Source: Erythrobacter litoralis (lineage in GTDB: Bacteria > Pseudomonadota > Alphaproteobacteria > Sphingomonadales > Sphingomonadaceae). Taken from it: a stretch of 64,000 nt of DNA. Shown in pieces: positions 44,194 to 52,776 of the stretch; position 1 is the first letter of the stretch; every line of letters begins with the position of its first letter. The DNA is taken from positions 62,001-126,000 of the forward strand of contig NZ_SOSI01000004.1 in the NCBI RefSeq assembly GCF_029760855.1, read 5' to 3'. The notes under the pieces were generated by a model, which saw nothing but the letters and a program-made list of their open reading frames with translations, did no database searches and was not told the DNA's origin. Both the position numbers and the translations under genes were made by a program.

Positions 44194-45474
44194 TCAGGCC
44201 GCTTCGTCTTCCGCATCGAGCCCATAGGCCGTGTGAAGGACGCGCACGGCAAGTTCCGTCTCGTCCTCATCGATCATCACGCTGACCTTGATTTCGGACG
44301 TCGAGATTGCCTGGATGTTGATCCCACGGTCCGACAGCGCGCGGAACATCGTACTGGCGACGCCCGCATGGCTCTTCATGCCGACGCCGACTACGCTGAT
44401 CTTGGCGATGCGGCTGTCGGTGATGATGCGGTTGAAACCGATCTCGTCGCGTTTGTCCTCTAGAAGGGCCTGCGCTCGGGCGAGGTCGGCCTGAGGCACG
44501 GTAAATGTCACGTCGGTCTCGCCCTTGTCGCGGCCCACGTTCTGGATGATCATGTCGACGTTGATCGACGCGGCGGCAAGCGGTTCGAAGATATGCGCCA
44601 CCGCGCCCGGTTTGTCGGGCACGCGGGTGAGGATGATCTTGGCTTCGTTCTTGTCGTGCGCGATGCCGGTTACGTGCTGGCGTTCCATTTCGCCCTTCTC
44701 CACCAGTTCGTTCATTTCATCTTCCGACACGATCAGCGTGCCGGGAATGTCGTCCGCCGGGACTGCGTCGTCGCCGACGAAGCTGGAGAGGACCTGCACG
44801 CGCACGCCCTCCTTCATCGCAAGGCCAACGCTGCGGGTCTGGAGCACTTTTGCACCCACGCTCGCCAGTTCCAGCATTTCCTCGTACGTAACGGCCTTAA
44901 GCTTGCGCGCTTTGGCGACGATGCGCGGGTCGGTCGTATAGACGCCATCGACATCGGTATAGATATCGCAGCGGTCCGCCCCGATCGCGGCGGCTACGGC
45001 TACGGCAGAAGTGTCGGACCCGCCGCGCCCCATCGTGGTGATGCGCCCCTCTTCCGAAACGCCCTGAAACCCCGGAATGACCGCGATCTCGCCCCGCCCC
45101 ATCGCTGCTGCCAATGCGTCGCCGTCGATCGCATCGATCCGTGCCTTTGCATGGGCCTCGATCGTGCGGACCGGCAATTGCCAACCGAGCCAGCTGCGCG
45201 CCTTGCAGCCCAGCGATTGCAGGGTAAGCGCAAGGAGGCCGCTCGTCACCTGTTCGCCGCTGGCAACGACCACGTCGTATTCGGCCGGATCGTGCAGCGC
45301 ATTGGCTTCCCGGGCGAAATTCACCAGGCGGTCGGTCTCGCCCGCCATGGCAGAAACGACCACGGCCACCTCGTTGCCGCCCGCTTGTTGCTTGCGCACG
45401 ATATTGGCTACGCGGCGGATACGCTCCGTGCCGGCCATCGACGTGCCGCCGAATTTCATCACGATCCGGGCCAC
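44194..45474 (-). CDS. lysC: Aspartate kinase
   Basis: A 426-residue enzyme that phosphorylates aspartate, the first step to lysine, threonine and methionine. It has IVMKFGGTSMAGTERI at the N-terminus, VVVSAMAGETDRL, PGFQGVSEEGRITTMGRGGSDTSAVA (read in two halves), and two ACT regulatory domains in the last 160 residues (KIILTRVPDKPGAVAHIFEP and KISVVGVGMKSHAGVASTMF). I choose GTG 45474, which has GGAG nine bases before it, over TTG 45489. It is divergent from ubiG. Feedback inhibition by lysine/threonine is expected from the ACT domains. Confidence 0.95.
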   Translation of the reverse strand: MARIVMKFGGTSMAGTERIRRVANIVRKQQAGGNEVAVVVSAMAGETDRLVNFAREANALHDPAEYDVVVASGEQVTSGLLALTLQSLGCKARSWLGWQLPVRTIEAHAKARIDAIDGDALAAAMGRGEIAVIPGFQGVSEEGRITTMGRGGSDTSAVAVAAAIGADRCDIYTDVDGVYTTDPRIVAKARKLKAVTYEEMLELASVGAKVLQTRSVGLAMKEGVRVQVLSSFVGDDAVPADDIPGTLIVSEDEMNELVEKGEMERQHVTGIAHDKNEAKIILTRVPDKPGAVAHIFEPLAAASINVDMIIQNVGRDKGETDVTFTVPQADLARAQALLEDKRDEIGFNRIITDSRIAKISVVGVGMKSHAGVASTMFRALSDRGINIQAISTSEIKVSVMIDEDETELAVRVLHTAYGLDAEDEAA

Positions 45475-45526
45475 GCGCGCTATCTCCAAGCTGGAATGGT
45501 CACCGCGAGGCTGCTAGCCACCGTCT

Positions 45527-46285
45527 ATGAGCGATGCAACCATGGCCACGCCAAGCAATACTTCGGCAGGGGCAACCATTCGCCCCGACGAGGCCGCCCA
45601 TTTCGGCAAACTGGCACGCGACTGGTGGGATCCCAAGGGATCGAGCGCTATGCTCCATCGGCTCAACCCCGTGCGGCTGCGCTTCATCCGGCAGGCGATC
45701 GACATGCATTGGGGCGGCGATGTCGAAAGTGCCAAACCGCTGGCGGGCAAGAGCGCCCTCGATGTCGGCTGCGGCGCGGGACTGTTGACCGAACCGCTTC
45801 ACCGCCTCGGCGCGGATGCGACCGGGGTGGACGCGGCGCCTGAAAATATCGGTGCCGCGGCGGCCCATGCGGACCGCACGGGGCTCGACATTCGTTATCT
45901 CGCGGGCGAACTTGGCAGTCACGATCTCGGACGGTTCGACCTTGTCTGCGCGATGGAGGTGCTGGAGCATGTCGCCGACAAGGCGGTGTTCCTGCGCGAA
46001 CTGGTGCTGCATCTGGAGGAGGACGGTCTGCTGATCCTCTCCACGCCCAACCGCACGGCGCAGTCGCGCATGCTGATGGTCGGCGCGGCGGAGCGGATCG
46101 GGCTTATCCCCGCCGGCACGCACGACTGGAACGACTTCGTGACGCCCGACGAACTTCGCGAACTTCTGCGCTTTTCAGGACTGACGATGAGCGAGCCGAA
46201 GGGCATCGCCTTCGGCGTTAGCAAGGGACTGCATCTGTCGGACGATCTTTCGTTGAATTACATTGTCACGGCGCGGCGGGCCTGA
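45527..46285 (+). CDS. ubiG: Ubiquinone biosynthesis O-methyltransferase UbiG
   Basis: A 252-residue class I SAM-dependent methyltransferase that does both O-methylations in ubiquinone synthesis. It has DEAAHFGKLARDWWDPKGSS at the N-terminus, typical of UbiG, the SAM motif LDVGCGAGLLTEPLHRLGA, AMEVLEHVADK, and LLILSTPNRTAQSRM. It starts at 45527. The in-frame ATG at 45542 (MATPSN) is an alternative. The next gene starts 10 bp downstream of its stop. Confidence 0.94.
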   Translation: MSDATMATPSNTSAGATIRPDEAAHFGKLARDWWDPKGSSAMLHRLNPVRLRFIRQAIDMHWGGDVESAKPLAGKSALDVGCGAGLLTEPLHRLGADATGVDAAPENIGAAAAHADRTGLDIRYLAGELGSHDLGRFDLVCAMEVLEHVADKAVFLRELVLHLEEDGLLILSTPNRTAQSRMLMVGAAERIGLIPAGTHDWNDFVTPDELRELLRFSGLTMSEPKGIAFGVSKGLHLSDDLSLNYIVTARRA

Positions 46286-46295
46286 TCGCCCCGTC

Positions 46296-47405
46296 ATGAA
46301 GAAACTGCCGGAATTGAAACCGAGCGAGGAGGACGCGCGGTTCCTGCGGCGGGTGTTTCTGCTGGTCGTCGTCGCGGCGGTGCTCGCCGTCGTCGTGATG
46401 GCGCACAACCTGCTGCTGCTCGCTTTCGGATCGCTGCTGGTTGCTCTCCTGCTCATCGTCGTGAGTGAATTCCTCGAGCGGAAGCTGGGGATCGCCTACA
46501 AAATCGGGCTGACCCTATCGACCTTGCTCCTGCTCGGCATCATCGCCCTGCTCGGCTACATGTTCTACGCCGAGATCGCGTTCCAGGGCGAATTGCTTGC
46601 TCGGGAGTTGCCCCGCGCCTGGGCGCAAACGGAAACGGCCCTTCGGCAAGGCGTCATCGGCCGCCTGCTGCTTGATACGGTGCAGAACCGTGATACGGTC
46701 ACATTCGTCACCAACGAGGCACAATCGATTGTCAGGGGCGCGGCGGTGGCGCTCTTCAACTTGCTGATCGTCCTGTCCGCCGCGGTATTCTTCGCCGCCG
46801 ATCCGACGCGCTATCGCAAGGGTCTCGCCATGCTCAGTCCACAGAGCTATCGCGCGCTGACCGATCGGACGCTTGGCGAAATCGGCACGGCGCTGCGCCT
46901 GTGGCTGATCACGCAGAGCATCTCGATGCTGGTAATGGGCGCGTTGTTCACGGTGGGCCTATGGCTTTCGGGCGTTCCAGCCTATGTTGCGCTGGGTGTG
47001 CTCGGCGGCCTCGCCGAATTCATTCCCTATGTCGGACCGATCCTCGCCATGTTGCCGGCGCTCCTGCTGAGTTTCGCGGGCGAGGGTTCGTTCGGCGGTG
47101 TGCTCGCGACCTATGCCGTCGCCCGCGTCGTGCAGGCCAATATCGTGACACCGTGGGTCACCGGCCGCGTCGTTTCGGTACCGCCAGGCTGGTACATCTT
47201 CCTCATTCTCGGCGCGGGCTACGTGTTCGGCACGTTCGGGCTATTCTTTTCCGGCCCTCTCGCCATCGCGGCCTATACCGCGTGGCTGGCGCTGTATTCG
47301 CGCGAGACGCTGGGCGACGATATCCTCATGCCGAGCGAGCATGCCGCAGAGCACTTCGGCGACGAGGAGGACGAACTACCGAAACGGGAGCCACCGCCCG
47401 GCTGA
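46296..47405 (+). CDS. AI-2E family (PerM/YdiK-like) membrane permease
   Basis: A 369-residue polytopic membrane protein with about seven or eight helices. The C-terminal helices contain GVLGGLAEFIPYVGPILAMLPALLL, the family's best-conserved region, and VQANIVTPWVTGRVVSVPP. Members export autoinducer-2 or act as Na+/H+ antiporters in some species; here the substrate is unknown. I use the ATG at 46296. An earlier start at 46263 would overlap ubiG. The charged tail (EEDELPKREPPP) is cytoplasmic. It abuts the deaminase gene end to end on opposite strands. Confidence 0.87.
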   Translation: MKKLPELKPSEEDARFLRRVFLLVVVAAVLAVVVMAHNLLLLAFGSLLVALLLIVVSEFLERKLGIAYKIGLTLSTLLLLGIIALLGYMFYAEIAFQGELLARELPRAWAQTETALRQGVIGRLLLDTVQNRDTVTFVTNEAQSIVRGAAVALFNLLIVLSAAVFFAADPTRYRKGLAMLSPQSYRALTDRTLGEIGTALRLWLITQSISMLVMGALFTVGLWLSGVPAYVALGVLGGLAEFIPYVGPILAMLPALLLSFAGEGSFGGVLATYAVARVVQANIVTPWVTGRVVSVPPGWYIFLILGAGYVFGTFGLFFSGPLAIAAYTAWLALYSRETLGDDILMPSEHAAEHFGDEEDELPKREPPPG

Positions 47406-47903
47406 TCAGTCGTTGGCCTGCATCTCTTCCGGGACGTCATCGTCCGGTCCGAAATACAGTTTCGCACATTCGGCTTTCAGCACGCCGCCATCCAGCTCCA
47501 GATCCTTCTTATAGGCATCGGCGATGTAATCGAGTGTCGAGAGATGTCGGTCCTCGAAATACATTTCGTGCACGTCTTCGCGGCCCGCACCGTAGACGAT
47601 GCGGCTCACTCCCGCCCAGATGCATGCGAACGTGCACATGCCGCAGGGTTGCAACGTGGAATAGAGGGTCGCGCCTTCGATCCGCATATTGCCGTGGGCC
47701 GGCCCTCCGGCGCGCAGGGTCACGATTTCGGCATGGGCGGTTGCATCGCAATCGTGATCCGTGCGGTTGACCCCGCGCGCGATTTCCACCCCGTCGAGAA
47801 CGAGGATCGCACCGATGGGCGTATCTGCGGGATCCTCTCCCTTGATCGCTACGGCATGATCGCGCGCCTTGCGCATCCAGTCTTTGTCGGTTTGCTCGTC
47901 CAT
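47406..47903 (-). CDS. Nucleoside deaminase (cytidine/deoxycytidylate deaminase fold)
   Basis: A 165-residue zinc-dependent deaminase. The zinc site is His57-Ala-Glu59 in ATAHAEIV and Cys87/Cys90 in LQPCGMCTFAC. The Glu is the proton shuttle. It resembles guanine/cytosine-type deaminases that salvage free bases or nucleosides more than tRNA-specific TadA, because the C-terminal helix and tail differ. The exact base is not decidable. It has no obvious operon partner. Confidence 0.8.
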   Translation of the reverse strand: MDEQTDKDWMRKARDHAVAIKGEDPADTPIGAILVLDGVEIARGVNRTDHDCDATAHAEIVTLRAGGPAHGNMRIEGATLYSTLQPCGMCTFACIWAGVSRIVYGAGREDVHEMYFEDRHLSTLDYIADAYKKDLELDGGVLKAECAKLYFGPDDDVPEEMQAND

Positions 47904-47980
47904 AGAGAATGAACGTACCGTACAAAGTTAGGGCAGGACTTTACCATTTATTGACCGCTGGCACGTAAGATGGAGACGTC

Positions 47981-48136
47981 ATGGTCAAGAAAACGGTCCT
48001 AGGTCTCGCGATCGTAAACCTGCTTATTTACAGTTACGGCAGCGATTTCGGCTCGATCAAACACAACATCCTGAATTCCGCGAAGTCGAACGGTCAGACG
48101 GTGATGGCACGCGACGATGGCGGTTGGGGTCGCTGA
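47981..48136 (+). CDS. Possible 51-residue small protein upstream of a two-component system
   Basis: ATG at 47981 is preceded by GGAG with a five-base gap, and the frame is open for 51 codons to TGA at 48134-48136. The product starts with two lysines, then a short hydrophobic stretch (VLGLAIVNLLIYSYG), then a polar tail ending DDGGWGR, so it could be a small membrane or secreted peptide. It sits 75 bp before the response regulator and in the same direction. I cannot assign a function, and chance is possible. Confidence 0.4.
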   Translation: MVKKTVLGLAIVNLLIYSYGSDFGSIKHNILNSAKSNGQTVMARDDGGWGR

Positions 48137-48211
48137 AACCTCGACGATAGTCGTTCGCCAGATATGGCGGGGTCGCATCCATCGCGGTCTCAGGCTATCG
48201 ACTGGGCAACC

Positions 48212-48937
48212 ATGCAGCTGAACGATCGCATTTATCGGATTGCCTTGATCGAGGACGATGGACCGCTGCGAACCCTGCTCGTCCGGCAGATCAAGCAAAG
48301 CGGCTTTCCGATCCGCGCCTATGCGACGGCCGCCGAGTTCAAGGCAGCGGACGATCCATACGATTTGGTCATCCTCGACATCATGCTTCCCGGCACAAGC
48401 GGGCTCGACCTGTGCCGGACACTGCGCCAAACCAGCGAAGTTCCGATCATCTTCATCAGCGCCCGTTCTTCGCCGACCGATCGTATCGTCGGTCTGGAGC
48501 TCGGTGCGGACGATTATCTGGTCAAACCCATCGACCCTGCCGAATTGATCGCGCGTATCCGGTCCGTTCTTCGCCGGTCCGAACGAGAAGGTGTCGGGAG
48601 CGGCGGGGATCGCGAAAACGTCGTGCGGTTCGACGGATGGACGATGGATCGGCGCAGAAGGGAACTCACCGCCCCGGAGGGTGGCCGCGTCTCGGTTTCG
48701 GATGCGGAATTCGATCTGCTCGGCGTTATGCTCGATATGCCGCAGCGCGTGATAGGGCGTGAAACTCTGCTCGAAAAATCGCGCGATCGCTTGCCCGGAA
48801 GTGACACCGGAGACCGCAGCATCGATGTGCTCGTAAGCCGGTTGCGACGGAAACTCGGCGTCGTGGACGGGGGGCGCGATCTCATCCGTACGGTGCGCGG
48901 CGTCGGCTATGTTTTTACCGGTCAGGTAGAACGTTGA
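48212..48937 (+). CDS. OmpR-family response regulator
   Basis: A 241-residue response regulator: receiver domain with phospho-acceptor Asp56 in LVILDIMLPG, Asp pair EDDG at the N-terminus, Lys in DYLVKPIDP, and a C-terminal winged helix (SIDVLVSRLRRKLGV, then LIRTVRGVGYVF). It is probably phosphorylated by the histidine kinase 13 bp downstream. The ATG at 48212 gives the usual length; a frame from 48164 adds 16 residues with no support. Its signal is unknown. Confidence 0.92.
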   Translation: MQLNDRIYRIALIEDDGPLRTLLVRQIKQSGFPIRAYATAAEFKAADDPYDLVILDIMLPGTSGLDLCRTLRQTSEVPIIFISARSSPTDRIVGLELGADDYLVKPIDPAELIARIRSVLRRSEREGVGSGGDRENVVRFDGWTMDRRRRELTAPEGGRVSVSDAEFDLLGVMLDMPQRVIGRETLLEKSRDRLPGSDTGDRSIDVLVSRLRRKLGVVDGGRDLIRTVRGVGYVFTGQVER

Positions 48938-48950
48938 AGGGCATCCGCGC

Positions 48951-50279
48951 GTGACGAAGCGCAGCCTCTGGCCCGCTGGCCTGACGGGCCGGGTGATCCT
49001 GGTTTTGATCCTCGCGGTGACCGTGCAATTCCTGGCCGCCAGCCTGCTGATCCGCGCAGGCGAATCCCATCTGCAACGCCAGGATCTCGGCAAACGGATC
49101 GCCGAACAATTACTCATCGCCGAACGAATCGTCGAATCCGCTGATGATGCGGATCGGGAGGCGTTGCTCGACAACCTCTCGACCATTCATACGCGATTGC
49201 GTCTCGTCGCTGGACCGCCGGACCTTCCGAGCGGCATGGCTCCGGGAACGCAGGAAGTTGCTCGCTCGATCATTGCGTTCGAGCCTGCCCTGGCGGACAA
49301 GAACCTGCGGCTGATGCGCGAAGGCAGCGGTTTGCTCGACTTTGAGAGGAAGCTGGAAGGCGCGATCGAGATCGACGATGGCGTATGGATACGCTTCACG
49401 ACGGAAGAGCCGGTCGCCGAATGGTTGGTTTACCTGGAATCGTCGCTTCGCATTGGGTTCGTGGCGTTGCTCGTCCTCGGATCGGCCGTCGTCCTCGTTC
49501 GAACTCTCGGCGCGCCGCTACGAAGACTGTCCGCAGATGCGCTGCTGATCGGCACATCGTCGCGCATCCCGTTCGACGAGGATGCGGGCCCACGCGAACT
49601 CCGCGAAGTGTCGCGTGCGCTGAATTCCATGCAGGAGCGGCTCGCCGACGAAGCGGACCGACGCACCCAGGCTCTCCTTGCCGTCGGCCACGACTTGCGC
49701 ACTCCGCTTGCGCGGCTTCGATTGCGGATCGCCACTATCGACGATGCGGAAGAGCGAAGTGCGGCGCAGAACGATATCGACCAGATGACGCGGATGCTGC
49801 AGGAGTTGCTGGATTTCTTCGAGACCGGCGAAACCCGGCAGGCGCGCGAACCGAGCGACCTTTCAAGCTTGTGCCAGACCGTTGGCGAAATGTTCGCCGA
49901 TCTGGGACACGAGATCGAGTTTTCCGGCCCCGAACGCCTCACCGTTCCCGTGGTGCACGATCATGTCGTTCGCGCCGTCGAAAATCTGGTCGATAACGCC
50001 ATCAAATACGGCGGAAGCGCGCGCATCGTCCTTACGGAACAGGGCGAATATGCAGTCATTGCGATTGAAGATCGTGGCCCCGGCATTCCGCCAGAGGATA
50101 TCGTCCGGGTCATGCGGCCGTTCGAACGGCGCGACGTTTCCCGACAGGACCGTCATCAGGGGATGGGGCTCGGCCTCAGTATCGCCGACAACGTGGCAGT
50201 GACGCATGGTGGAAGGCTAGAACTCGCCAATCGCCAGATCGGCGGCCTGCGCGCCGCGCTCCTTCTGCCGAAAAAGTGA
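48951..50279 (+). CDS. Sensor histidine kinase
   Basis: A 442-residue membrane sensor kinase. Membrane helix 1 is about residues 14-34, a sensor region of about 120 residues follows, helix 2 is near 160-180, then a HAMP domain, and the H-box His247 in AVGHDLRTPLAR. N-box NLVDNAIKYGG, G1 DRGPGIPPED and G2 GMGLGLSI are intact. The start is GTG 48951. It is the partner of the regulator just upstream. No neighbouring transport or stress genes reveal the stimulus. Confidence 0.92.
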   Translation: MTKRSLWPAGLTGRVILVLILAVTVQFLAASLLIRAGESHLQRQDLGKRIAEQLLIAERIVESADDADREALLDNLSTIHTRLRLVAGPPDLPSGMAPGTQEVARSIIAFEPALADKNLRLMREGSGLLDFERKLEGAIEIDDGVWIRFTTEEPVAEWLVYLESSLRIGFVALLVLGSAVVLVRTLGAPLRRLSADALLIGTSSRIPFDEDAGPRELREVSRALNSMQERLADEADRRTQALLAVGHDLRTPLARLRLRIATIDDAEERSAAQNDIDQMTRMLQELLDFFETGETRQAREPSDLSSLCQTVGEMFADLGHEIEFSGPERLTVPVVHDHVVRAVENLVDNAIKYGGSARIVLTEQGEYAVIAIEDRGPGIPPEDIVRVMRPFERRDVSRQDRHQGMGLGLSIADNVAVTHGGRLELANRQIGGLRAALLLPKK

Positions 50280-50304
50280 CCTCGGAAACAATTTGTTACA
50301 ATTC

Positions 50305-50332
50305 GGACGCGCTGCGGAAACGAAACGCGTCC
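50305..50332 (+). terminator. Weak hairpin between the two-component system and carbonic anhydrase gene
   Basis: GGACGCG (50305-50311) and CGCGTCC (50326-50332) form a 7-bp stem with a 14-base loop, in the 93-bp gap after the kinase. There is no T-run, so it is a weak candidate terminator. Confidence 0.3.
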
Positions 50333-50372
50333 ATTAAGCACTGCAACTTTGGAACCCATGCAGGAGCTATCC

Positions 50373-51059
50373 ATGGACAAATTAATGAAAGGCCTCTCGC
50401 GCTATCGCGAAGGTGCCTATCCCAAGCACGCCCAGCTTCTCGAAACGCTCGGTCGCGAAGGGCAGAACCCTAAAACCCTCATGATCAGCTGCTCCGACAG
50501 CCGCGTCGTGCCCGAGCTTATCACGCAATCCGATCCGGGCGACCTGTTCGTGATCCGCAATGCCGGCAATATCGTACCGCCGTGGCAACGCCTCAATGGC
50601 GGCACCACGTCGACCATCGAATTTGCGGTCGTTGGCCTGGGTGTGACCGATATCGTTATCTGCGGCCATGCCGATTGCGGTGCCATGAAAGCGCATTTCG
50701 CTCCCGAAGGCGCGCTCGACGCAATGCCGTCGGTGAAGGAATGGATCAGCCATTCGACCGCGGCCCATTCGGCGGTGGAAGCATGCTGCGGGTCTGCCGA
50801 CGACGGCGAGAAGATGGACATGCTCGTCGAGGAGAACGTGAAGCTGCAATTGACGCATCTGCGCAGCCATCCGTGCGTGGCGGCGGCTCTTGCCAAGGGC
50901 GATTTGCGGCTGCACGGCTGGGTATTCGAGATCGGCGCCGGGGCGGTTCGCGCTCTCGACGGCAAGACCGACACATTCCGTTCGATGGACGAAGTCGGCG
51001 AAGATATTCCCGTTGCGGTCACCGGGCCGCAGGCTCGTTCCAACCAGAAAGCGGCGTAA
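50373..51059 (+). CDS. Beta-carbonic anhydrase
   Basis: A 228-residue beta-class carbonic anhydrase that interconverts CO2 and bicarbonate. Zinc ligands are Cys40 in SCSDSR, His99 and Cys102 in CGHADCG. Asp42 and Arg44 form the catalytic dyad. The start at ATG 50373 has AGGAG seven bases upstream and is preferred to earlier in-frame starts at 50349 and 50358. Next comes a SulP transporter and a second, altered carbonic anhydrase-like protein, separated by a hairpin. Confidence 0.93.
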   Translation: MDKLMKGLSRYREGAYPKHAQLLETLGREGQNPKTLMISCSDSRVVPELITQSDPGDLFVIRNAGNIVPPWQRLNGGTTSTIEFAVVGLGVTDIVICGHADCGAMKAHFAPEGALDAMPSVKEWISHSTAAHSAVEACCGSADDGEKMDMLVEENVKLQLTHLRSHPCVAAALAKGDLRLHGWVFEIGAGAVRALDGKTDTFRSMDEVGEDIPVAVTGPQARSNQKAA

Positions 51060-51081
51060 CCTCCCCCTGTGGCCGCTTTCG

Positions 51082-51122
51082 GGCCGGCACGCATGACCGC
51101 ACCAAGGCCATGCGTGCCGGCC
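51082..51122 (+). terminator. Strong hairpin between carbonic anhydrase and SulP genes
   Basis: A perfect 14-bp stem (GGCCGGCACGCATG at 51082-51095 and CATGCGTGCCGGCC at 51109-51122) with a 13-base loop follows the carbonic anhydrase stop by 22 bp. The T-rich tail (CCCCGTTTCGTTTATT) is weak, so it may end the upstream transcript partly or fully. Confidence 0.65.
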
Positions 51123-51195
51123 TCCCCGTTTCGTTTATTCGCGATACGCGCGCACCGGCGCAGATAGTCGCAGACTTTTGAGCCAAGGAACCAAC

Positions 51196-52776
51196 GTGGC
51201 AGAACAAACCAAATTCCTCTCCTCGCTCGGTCGGGATCTTCCCGCCTCGATCGTGGTCGCGCTGGTGGCCCTCCCGCTATGCCTCGGTATCGCACTGGCA
51301 TCGGGGGCACCGCTCTTTTCAGGCCTTATTGCCGGGATCGTAGGCGGCATCCTCGTCGGCGCACTTTCCAAATCGCAGCTTTCCGTCAGCGGTCCTGCCG
51401 CAGGTCTGACCGTGATTGTGCTCGACGCACTGGAAGTTCTGCCGAGCTGGGAAGTTTTCCTCCTCGCCGTGATGCTCTCCGGCCTGCTTCAGGTCGCTCT
51501 CTATTTCACCCGATCCGGCACTTTGTCGGAATTTGTGCCGAGTTCGGTCATTACCGGGATGCTTGCTGCGATTGGCCTCATCTTGATACTCAAGCAAATC
51601 CCTCATGCCTTGGGCTATGACGGCGACTTCGAAGGAAGCCTGAGCTTCCTCCAGCCCGATGGCCTCAACACGCTATCGGCGCTGTTTTACTCGGTGTGGG
51701 ATTTCTTCCTGCCCGGACCTATCATCGTCGCCCTCATCTCGTTGGTGTTCCTGTTCTGGTGGGATGCGTCCAAGCCCAAGGAAGGGCCGCTGCGCCTGCT
51801 GCCGGGTCCGCTGGTCGTGGTTATCTTCGGCGTCCTTGCCAATGAGGCGTTCAAGCTTATCGCCCCGGGTCTGGTCATCGATCCAAGCCATCTCGTGCAG
51901 GTGCCTGTTTCCGGCTCGCTCGGCGAATTCGTCGGCCAGTTCCGTACCCCCGATTTCTCCGCCATCGGCATGGCCGACGTTTGGATCGTGGCCGCAACGC
52001 TTGCGATCGTCGCCAGCCTCGAATCGCTTCTCTGCGTCAAGGCTGTCGACGAGATCGATCCGCAACGTCGCACGACAGACAAGAATCACGAACTGCTTGC
52101 ACAGGGCGGCGGCAACTTCCTGTCCGGTTTGATCGGCGGGCTTCCCTTGACCTCCGTGATCGTTCGCTCGTCGGCAAACGTCGCCGCCGGTGCGGAAACG
52201 AAGGCCTCGGCAGTCCTGCACGGTTTCTGGCTGCTGCTGAGCGTCTTGCTCATCCCGTTCGTGTTGAACCTCATTCCGCTCGCAGCGCTTGCTGCCATCC
52301 TCATTCAGGTCGGTTACAAGCTGAATACGCCCGAACTTTACAAGCGGCGCTGGGCGCAGGGTTGGCACCAGTTCGTGCCGTTCATCGCGACGATCGCCGC
52401 TATCCTGTTTACGGATCTGCTGCGCGGCATCATCATCGGTCTTGTCATCGGCTTCGTCTTCGTGGTTGCACGGAACTTCCGCACCGCGGTCAGCGTGGCG
52501 CATGACGATGATTTCTGGATGGTGAGCGCGCGCCGTAACCTGTATTTCATTCACAAGTACGAGTTGCAGAATTCGCTCGGCCGTGTGCCGGAAGGCGCTA
52601 CGGTCGTGATCGATCTGGAACGGGCCGAATTCGTCGATCCCGACAATATCGACATCATCAACAGCTTCTCGAGAAATGCGCACTTCCGCGACATCTCGGT
52701 CAGCATTCGCGGCGATGTCGATAATCTTGCCGACGTGCAACTCGAAGCGCCCTCCAAAAAGGTGGCCTACTCATGA
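51196..52776 (+). CDS. SulP-family anion transporter (putative bicarbonate transporter)
   Basis: A 526-residue SulP permease with about 12-14 membrane segments and a C-terminal STAS domain (from about residue 425; VVIDLERAEFVDPDNIDIINSF is cut here into two). SulP proteins carry sulfate, bicarbonate or other anions. Its position between two carbonic anhydrase genes, overlapping the second by ATGA, points to bicarbonate, as in BicA-type systems. The start is GTG 51196 with AAGGA seven bases upstream. TTG 51178 is an alternative. The STAS domain may regulate transport. Confidence 0.85.
   Translation: MAEQTKFLSSLGRDLPASIVVALVALPLCLGIALASGAPLFSGLIAGIVGGILVGALSKSQLSVSGPAAGLTVIVLDALEVLPSWEVFLLAVMLSGLLQVALYFTRSGTLSEFVPSSVITGMLAAIGLILILKQIPHALGYDGDFEGSLSFLQPDGLNTLSALFYSVWDFFLPGPIIVALISLVFLFWWDASKPKEGPLRLLPGPLVVVIFGVLANEAFKLIAPGLVIDPSHLVQVPVSGSLGEFVGQFRTPDFSAIGMADVWIVAATLAIVASLESLLCVKAVDEIDPQRRTTDKNHELLAQGGGNFLSGLIGGLPLTSVIVRSSANVAAGAETKASAVLHGFWLLLSVLLIPFVLNLIPLAALAAILIQVGYKLNTPELYKRRWAQGWHQFVPFIATIAAILFTDLLRGIIIGLVIGFVFVVARNFRTAVSVAHDDDFWMVSARRNLYFIHKYELQNSLGRVPEGATVVIDLERAEFVDPDNIDIINSFSRNAHFRDISVSIRGDVDNLADVQLEAPSKKVAYS

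Noticed and set aside
47999-49186. Open frame of 395 codons on the minus strand opposite the response regulator
   Set aside because: Regulator and kinase motifs are intact on the plus strand; no domain in the minus frame.
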